This document shows positions 57,459 through 64,000 of a stretch of 64,000 bases of DNA, piece by piece (the first letter of the stretch is position 1; every line of letters begins with the position of its first letter). The translations under genes and the position numbers were made by a program. Under the pieces are notes generated by a model. The model was not told the origin of the DNA. It saw only the letters and a list, made by a program, of their open reading frames with translations, and ran no database searches. The DNA is from Calamus simplicifolius (taxonomy: Eukaryota; Streptophyta; Magnoliopsida; Arecales; Arecaceae), in assembly GCA_900491605.1 (NCBI GenBank), contig UESW01005013.1:178353-242352 (forward strand), given 5' to 3'.

Positions 57459-57969
57459 GTAATGTTGAAAAATTTACAAAACTTCAACCCTTTTTATTTT
57501 TTCGGTTTACACTTATAGGATACGTTTGGATGCATGTCCTTTAATTTTTGGTAGATGAACAGCCTCTTGAGTCTTGAAAGAGAAAACAAGTGATGGTTAG
57601 AAAAAGGTTTATTAGCAAGGAATTAATTCTACGCTACAAAAAATTAAGTTGGCAGCAGCTTTCAATAGCGCTTTTAATATCCGGCTGCAGCTTCACCTCG
57701 CTTCAAGCTGCACACACACCAACATATTATAACAATATTTTTATATTTATTTATTATAAATTAATATGATTTACATAATTATGATTTTTGAGATACAACT
57801 GTCATAATTAACTTAAAATCATATAAACATAACCTTAATTTTTAACAAATTATTTGTGAAACTGATCAAAAATTAAAAAAAGTAGTTTGAAAGTGGTTAA
57901 AATTGTAACTCAAGTTGTCTTTGTATAAGTTAAACATATGAAAATTTACTTATATCATTTTTTAGTATA

Positions 57970-59514
57970 TGTTGACGCCAAATCACCGCCCTCGAACGTC
58001 GGCGAGCATCTGGTTGCCTCCTCCAACAAGCCCGGTATCCTTTGGCGAGCGTCCGGTCGCCTCCTCCAGCAAGCCTAGAATCCTTCAGTGAGCTTTTTGC
58101 ACATGTGGGTCTGCAAACAAGTTCCGGGGACCAGAGATTCCAGTGGGGACCCTGCGATGCTCAAGTCAGTGCTCTTGGCAACAGCCGTGAGCTTGAGGAA
58201 GCTCGAAAGAAAGAAGAAGAGAGAGAGGGCTCGGAGAAGAGCTCATTTTATAGATGCTTAGAGCCTATCAGTCTTCGGGCATGATCGCTTATCAGAGCAT
58301 TAATTGATGGCAGCAACAGTGGAGCTTACCTCCATGTGCCATGTCAGGCTACAGGCCATGTTCCGTCAGAGAAGGTGGCTGCAGCTGGTTGATAGGTGCT
58401 ATTTTGGTTTGGACAGCTATCGCAGGTTCCTGCAGGGTATGGCCGACCGTTAAGGCGCTTTCCAGACGTGTCCCCCACGTGCTTGGCTTGGACGGTTGTT
58501 GCAGGAGATAGTGGACCACGTGGTCGCTACAGACTGTTGGTGGGCCACGTGGCTGTGTTAGGCAACTCGAGGGGGGCAGCCGAGTGTCGAGGCCAAGTTG
58601 AAGAGCCGAGGCCGAGGCCAACTTGGATGATGCCGGGGCGAGGCCGACTGGGATGGTGCCGGGGCGAGGCCGACTGGGATGATGCCGGGGCGAGGCCGAC
58701 TGAGATGATGTCGGGGCCAACTAGGGTGATGCCAGGGTGAGGCCGACTAGAGACCGAGGCCGACTGGGATGGTGCCGGGGCGAGGCCGACTGGGGTGATG
58801 CCGAGGGAAGGCCGACTGGGGTGATGCCGAGACAAGGCCGACTGGGGTGATGCCGGGGTGAGGCCGACTGGAGACCGAGGCTGACTGGGGGCCGAGGCTG
58901 AGGCCGATTGGGATGGTGTCGGGGCAAGGCCGACCGGGATGGTGCCGGGGTGAGGCCGACGGGGGGTCGAGGCCGACTGGGTGATGCTGGGGCGAGGCCG
59001 ATTGGAGACCGAGGCCGACTGGGGCCGAGGGCGTCTGGAGATCGAGGCCGACTAGGGGGCCGAGGCCGACTGGGGCAGAGGCCGACTGAAGACCGAGGTC
59101 GACTAGGGGCGGAAGCCGAGGCCGATTGGGGCCGAGGCCATCTGGAGACCAAGGCCGACCTGGGCTGAGGCTGTCTGGAGACTGAGGCCGACTGGGGGCC
59201 GAGGCCGTCCAGAGACCGAGGCCGACGGAGCTGGAGGCCGAGGTAGAAGCGAGGCCGAGGGCCGAGGCCGACCAGGGCCGAGGCAGTACAAGGCCGAGGG
59301 AAGCTCGACAGTTGGAGGCCGAACAGAAGCTGGCTCCATGCGAAGGAGAGAGAAAAGGTGGTGGACGGGGAGAAGGCTGAGTTGCCAAGTCCGGATGTTG
59401 TCATTGTGGCCCATGTCCGATGGGACCTCGGAGGCCGAGGGGACCTCGGAGGCCAAAGCGAGGCTCCATCAGTTTCCTTCACGGTTCTCTAACAGCATTG
59501 GATCAGCCACATCA
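57970..59514 (-). repeat. LTR of a second Tat-like element (B1), most likely its 3' LTR
   Basis: It starts TGTTGACGCC directly after host intron sequence (TTTTTTAGTATA) and ends GGATCAGCCACATCA. It shares with L1-L3 the TGTTGA(T/C)G start, the CAGCCACATCA end and the core GGGGACCCTGCGATGCTCAAG (58145). It is therefore a relative of the Tat element at 7648 and is in the same (minus) orientation. The part 58600-59290 is a tandem array of GAGGCCGACTGGG(G/A)TGATGCCGGGGC units. A sense TATA box (TATAAAA on the minus strand) is at 58246-58252. The internal region lies to the right, so this is the 3' LTR. Long frames through the array are by-products. Confidence 0.75.
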
Positions 59515-61552
59515 GATGCCCTCTCATCCCTAAGATGAAGCGGGCCCACCCCAGCAAGGCGAAAGGGGCGTCACCTCCCAAGTGGCTGATCCCCACCTGA
59601 CTTTGTGTCTTTAACTCTTGACATGAAGTTTGGATGTGGGTACCCATCGATATGCTGCTGAGGCAGAGAGAGAGCCGATGAGGCCGCAATTGTTGGGGAG
59701 CGCGGAATACCCCTAAGATCACGGCTATAGCGTATATGAGTAATACAAAAAACTTTTACCAATCTAATCTATGAGTATAAGATCATACCTTCATATTTTA
59801 ACTTTAGAACACTTTGATTCGATTGCTCGACCTCAACCTTTTAGCCTTCCGCCGTATTCCCGAAAATACCTTCCTTCTCTTACAAGATGGTGGGATCTCT
59901 CGGCCGACCTAGGGTTTCTTGTTTTTCTTTTTCCTCAAAAACGTTCTCAAAACCTTAACCCTAGCAACCAACTGAGAGGGTATTTATAGGGCTACAACAG
60001 GGACCAATAGGAAAATATGAAAAGGACTTCCCACGTAATTAAATCTCCCAATCTTACCCCGGGTTAGGATTCAATTACGTAAATCACAATTTATTCCACT
60101 AAAGAATTATAATTGTACTCCTAATCATATTCAAATTTATATTTTGAGCCTTTAATATTAAATACTTATTATCTCCCCACGTTAAGATTACAGATATCCA
60201 CCAATTAAATTTAATTACTGACAATATAATTTAATTGGCTTTTATTATCCTTAAGACTTATCCACTTAACTTATTTGATGTATCGGATTCAAATCCACTT
60301 GCAAGATTTGATACAATCAAAACTTATAAGCTTTCTCAAGGGGATATCATCAATCCAAATTAACAGGACGTGGATTCCTTCAACTATTAATATTCACCAT
60401 ATATATAATGTGATTGCCCAACCCACTGAGTTTATTGACTCATCTAGAATCTCACTCTATGTGTAATCAAAGCAATAATCACTACATACACGTGTCTAGA
60501 AATAGAATTCGGATTAAGAGCATAAGTAATCATAATATTCATGAGTTTTAAATTATTTTATAAAGTTAGTATAATATAATTAACAGTCCTGTTCAATACA
60601 CACAAAGTGTACTAGCACAAATAGTTAGAATAAACCATTCCCCGTAGTCAAGACAGACCTACTAAAAATTTATGCTATAGTTCTACTGATGGTGTGTCCA
60701 ATTCCATCTAAAACTATGAACAATAAACTTGTATTCTAAAAGAATCGATGATCTAGTCTTCTGTATGTAAGCCGTACTCTACACACTAGATCAAATACTC
60801 TTTGTAAATACTAGACACATGCACATATATAGTAAATGGCACACATTGCTCAAAATGAATTCTCATTAAAATGTAAAGACATAACATAAAGCATATCTTT
60901 TAGTCTATATCTCTATCAGCAATGATGCCACTGAGGCAAAGACTGAGCCGTTGAAGCTGCAATGATGCCGCTAAGGTAGAGGGAGCCGTTGAGGATGCAA
61001 TGATGCCGCAGAGGCAGAGATAAGCCATTGAGGCTGAAATAGAATTGCCGAAGTAGAAATAGAGCCCGGGGGCTGAAATAAAATTGCCTCGAGAGTCTGT
61101 GTGTTGGTCCGGGAGGTGACTCGAGCGGGTACGAGCTGTTAGGAATTTGAACAGACTCAGGGCATATGCTAGCCAGGCCGAGTGGTATCCGTTAGCCGCC
61201 AAACCGTCAAGCTACTCTAGAACTGCCTCGGGGGTTTCATGGCCGGCCTGAGGGGTGACTCGAGGTCGCTGGAACCATAGGTCTTGAACTGCCATTTGGG
61301 TTTCACGACCGGCCCGGGGGTGACCTTTTGATCATAGGACCGTCGAGAGCCTTTTGAATGGTTGGTTTTCCCATAATGCATTTAGATACTAATGAAAAGA
61401 AACTTTTTCTTGTAGTGTACTTAGCTTTTTCGTAGTTGTTTGCCTTTGCATCGTGTTTGGTGTTGACATCAGAGTCAGTTTTTGGCCTTTGGTGCCGAGC
61501 TATCCTTGGGCTTGAGTACCGATGGTACATCGGGTTTTGAGTGCCGACCGGA
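59515..61552 (-). other. 3' untranslated part of the second Tat-like element (unit 1)
   Basis: This is non-coding. It has short repeats GCAATGATGCCGC(T/A)GAGGCAGAG (60920-61020) and the GGGGGTTTCATGGCCGGCC wording at 61230-61310. It is interrupted by the solo LTR at 59691-60918 and ends where ATPase sequence of unit 2 begins (61553). No gag or pol is seen. Confidence 0.55.
59691..60918. mobile_element. Solo LTR with perfect TSD
   Basis: This 1,228-bp block starts TGTTGGGGAGCGCGGAATAC and ends TCTCTATCA. It is flanked by GCAAT on both sides (59686-59690 and 60919-60923). It has no coding sequence, PBS or PPT. It contains GGGTATTTATAGGGC (59968), a possible TATA region. Removing it and one GCAAT restores exactly the sequence seen in the duplicate at 63430-63450. 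It is thus a clean insertion, reduced to one LTR by recombination. Confidence 0.9.
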
Positions 61553-61620
61553 GTCCTCATTGTTTGCGCTGTGGTCTCGCTTTGATTTGGAATCAAAGAG
61601 AATGGTATCCAAGATGGCTG
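61553..61620 (+). pseudogene. ACA: ATPase copy A5, last bases of exon 1
   Basis: TCCTCATTGTTTGCGCTGTGG then GATTTGGAATCAAAGAGAATGG matches the membrane-1 end of exon 1 (FGIKENGIQDGW), followed by the donor GGCTG|GTAATGTT at 61620/61621. After 45 bases of intron a gap of about 370 bp relative to 57459-57870 leads to AAAGTAGTTTGAAAG and the LTR at 61760. It marks the start of the second tandem unit. Confidence 0.75.
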
Positions 61621-61759
61621 GTAATGTTAAAAAATTTACAAAACTTCAACCCTTATCAAAAATAAAAAAAAGTAGTTTGAAAGTGGTTAAAATTGTAACT
61701 CAAGTTGTCTTTGTATAAGTTAAACGGATGAAAATTTACTTATATCATTTTTTAGTATA

Positions 61760-63267
61760 TGTTGATGCCAAATCACCGCCCTCGAACGTCGGCGAGCGTC
61801 CGGTCGCCTCCTCCAGCAAGCTCGGGATCCTTCGGCGAGCATCCGGTCGCCTCCTCCAGCAAGCCCGGGATCCTTCGGCGAACTTTTTGCACATGTGGGG
61901 CTACAAACAAGTCCCGGGGACTGAAGATTCCGGCGGGGACCCTTCGACGCTCAAGTCAGTGCTCTTGGCAATAGTCGTGAGCTTGAGGAAGCTCGAAAGA
62001 AAGAAGAAGAGAGAGAGGGCTCGGAGAAGAGCTCATTTTATAGATGCTTAGGGCTATCTGTCTTCGGGCATGATCGCTTGTCAGAGCATTAATTGATGGC
62101 AGCAACAGTGGAGCTTACCTCCATGTGCCATGTCAGGCTACAGGTCATGTTCCGTCAGAGTAGGTGGCTGCAGCTGGTTGATAGGTGCTATTTTGGTTTG
62201 GACAACTATCGCAGGCTGCTACAGGGTGTAGCCGACCGTTACGGCGCTTGCCAGACGTGTCCCCCACGTGCTTGGCTTGGACGATTGTTGCAGGAGATAG
62301 TGGACCACATGGTTGCCACAGACGGTTGGTGGGCCACGTGGCTATGTTAGGTGGCTCGAGGGGGGCAGCCGAGTGCCGAGGCCAAGTTGAAGAGCCGAGG
62401 CCGAGGCCGACTTGGATGGTGCCGGGGCGAGGCCGACCAGGATGGTACCAGGGCGAGGCCGACTAGGATGATGCCGGGGCGAGGCCGACTGAGATGATGC
62501 CGGGGCCGACTAGGGTGATGCCAGGGTGAGGCCGACTGGAGACCGAGGCCGACTGGGATGGTGCTGGGGCGAGGCCGACTGGGGTGATACCGGGGCAAGG
62601 CCGACTGGACACCGAGGTCGATTAGGGGCCGAGGCCGAGGCCGACTGGGATGGTGTCGAGGCGAGGCTGACCGGGATGGTGCCGGGGCGAGGCCGACGAG
62701 GGGTCGAGGCTGACTGGGTGATGCTGGGGTGAGGCCGACTGGAGATTGAGGCCAACTGGGGCCGAGGCCATCTGGAGACTGAGGCCGACTAGGGGGCCGA
62801 GGCCATCTGGAAATCGAGGCCGACTGGGGCCGAGGCCGACTGGAGACCGAGGCCGACTAGGGGCCGAAGCCGAGGCCGATTGGGGCCGAGGCCGTCTAGA
62901 GACCAAGGCCAACCCGGGCTGAGGCTGTCTGGAGACTGAGGCCGACTGGGGCCGAGGCCGTCCATAGACCGAGGCCAACGGAGCTGGAGGCCAAGGTAGA
63001 AGCGAGGCCGAGGGCCGAGGCCGACGAGGGCCGAGGCAGTACGAGGCCAAGGGAAGCTCGACAGTTGGAGGCCAAACAGAAGCTGGCTCCATGCGGAGGA
63101 GAGAGAAAAGGTGGCGGACGGGAGGAAGGCTAAGTTGCCAAGTCTTGATGCTATCATTGTGGCCCATGTCCGAAGGGACCTCGGAGGCCGAGGGGACCTC
63201 GGAGGCTGAAGCGGGGCTCCATCAGTTTCCTTCACGGTTCTCTAACGGCGTTGGATCAGCCACATCA
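61760..63267 (-). repeat. Duplicate LTR of the second Tat-like element (B2)
   Basis: It is the same as 57970-59514 in start (TGTTGATGCC), end (GGATCAGCCACATCA) and internal GAGGCCGACTGGG array (62390-63060), with a few percent differences. Left of it is the same ATPase intron (AGTATA), not a PBS. It is therefore a duplicated copy and not the partner LTR of 57970-59514. Confidence 0.75.
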
Positions 63268-64000
63268 GATGCCCCCTCACCCCTAAGATGAAGCGGGCCC
63301 ACCCCAGCAAGGTGAAAGGGGCGTCACCTTCCAAGTGGCTGATCCCCACCTGACTTTGGGTCTTCAACTCTTGACATGAAGTTTGGATGTGGGTGCCCAT
63401 CGATATGCTGCTGAGGCAGAGAGAGAGTCGATGAGGCCGCAATGATGCCGCTGAGGCAAAGACTGAGCCGTTGAAGCTGCAATGATGCCGCTGAGGCAGA
63501 TGGAGCCGTTGAGGCTGCAATGATGCCGCAGAGGCAGAGATAAGCCATTGAGGCTGAAATAAAATTGCCAAAGTAGAAATAGAGCCCAGGGGCTGAAATA
63601 AAATTGCCTCGAGAGTCTGTGTACTGGTCTGGGAGGTGACTCGAGCGGGTACGGGCTGTTAGGAATTTGAACCGACTCGGGGCGTATGCTAGTCAGGCCG
63701 AGTGGTATCCGTTAGCTGCCAAACTGTTGAGCTACTCTATAACCGCCTCGGGGGTTTCATGGCAGGCCTGAGGGGTGACTCGAGGTCGCTGGAACCATAG
63801 GTCTTGAACTACCATGGGGTTTCACGGCCGGCCCGGGGGTGACCTTTTGATCACAGGACCGTCAAGAGCCTTTTGAATGGTTGGTTTTCTCAGAATGCAT
63901 TTAAATACTAATGAAAAGAAACTTTTTCTTGTAGTGTATTTAGCTTTTTCGTAGATGTTTGCTTTTGCATCATGTTTGGTGTTGACATCGAAGTCAGTTT
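63268..64000 (-). other. 3' untranslated part of the second Tat-like element (unit 2, runs off the window)
   Basis: It matches 59515-59690 plus 60919-61480 without the solo LTR. It is non-coding. It continues past 64000, so the rest of this element and its TSD cannot be judged. Confidence 0.6.

Larger units (their letters stand above)
54395..57969. repeat. Second ATPase palindrome (A3/A4) with shared upstream spacer
   Basis: The arm 54395-55790 (A3: intron start, exon 1, promoter, minus strand) is mirrored by 56790-57969 (A4: promoter, exon 1, intron start, plus strand). The spacer 55790-56776 is the further upstream region, itself the inverted match of 6059-7065. Intron anchors are TCAAAAATCATAATTATG (54571) and CATAATTATGATTTTTGA (57775). 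The two exon-1 copies diverge from one upstream region. A hairpin-like GCAGCTTGAAGCTGGAGT with CTCCAGCTTCAAGC is at 54675-54715. Confidence 0.78.

Noticed and set aside
58721..59482. Long Pro/Ser/Arg-rich minus-strand frames in the GAGGCCGACTGGG array (also 62622-63235)
   Set aside because: Several frames are open at once in a GC-rich tandem repeat inside an LTR. Composition explains this without a gene.
61404..61417. TTTTTCTTGTAGTG, like the right end of a CACTA transposon (again at 63923-63936)
   Set aside because: It lies inside homologous Tat 3' sequence in both duplicate units, has no partner end, subterminal repeats or TSD nearby, and is too short to support an element.
57970..63267. 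57970-59514 and 61760-63267 as the two LTRs of one complete element
   Set aside because: The sequence left of 61760 is ATPase exon and intron, the same as left of 57970, with no PBS and no gag-pol between. A tandem duplication explains both.

Overview
This 64 kb window looks like nuclear DNA from a flowering plant. It is packed with nested transposable elements, has introns with GT..AG borders, and carries a broken plant P-type calcium ATPase gene. A monocot is plausible because the ATPase exons are GC-rich and the elements are large Tat/gypsy and Sirevirus types, but the species cannot be read from the sequence. I see no intact host gene, no tRNA or rRNA gene, and no bacterial or CRISPR feature.

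The host sequence under the transposons is a small cluster of autoinhibited Ca2+-ATPase (ACA-type) gene copies. The longest copy runs on the minus strand from 55470 (start codon) to 39191 (stop codon). Its exon 2 is split by two Ty1/copia insertions (42978-49436 and 41042-42629). Its intron 1 holds a LINE fragment and a CACTA fragment (49847-54394). Further exon-1 copies lie at 7574-7647 plus 30218-30615 (+), 31030-31345 (-), 34308-34640 (+), 35005-35479 (-), 57042-57458 (+) and 61553-61620 (+). They sit in palindromes and tandem duplications, and all are broken.

Layout: 1-1012, AT-rich sequence of unknown origin. 1013-5661, the 3' half of a LINE ending in poly(A), split by a candidate solo LTR at 2137-4959. 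6059-7647, upstream and 5' part of one ATPase copy, which is the inverted partner of 55392-56776. 7648-30212, a Tat-lineage Ty3/gypsy element on the minus strand with TSD GTCAT. It carries an antisense gene (9110-11585) and a 48-bp minisatellite, and is itself interrupted by a 10.6 kb Sirevirus-type copia element (13828-24428, TSD ATCAG, LTRs nearly identical). 27276-31360, containing the Tat gag, LTR and adjoining ATPase palindrome, is repeated in tandem at 31361-35331. 35480-37570, a degenerate tandem array upstream of an ATPase copy. 39191-55470, the long ATPase pseudogene. 54395-57969, a second ATPase palindrome. 57970-64000, the 3' LTR end of a second Tat-like element, again present as a tandem duplication, with a solo LTR (59691-60918, TSD GCAAT) only in the first copy.

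The nesting gives an order of events. ATPase copies were first duplicated and inverted, then Tat elements inserted. Roughly 4 kb tandem duplications followed, copying Tat parts together with host flank. The solo LTR and some short 38-42 bp duplications came later, because each is present in only one duplicate. The Sirevirus is also recent, judged by its LTR identity. No working pathway is encoded here. The interest lies in the rearrangement history, the antisense gene of the Tat element, and motifs shared between unrelated LTRs.
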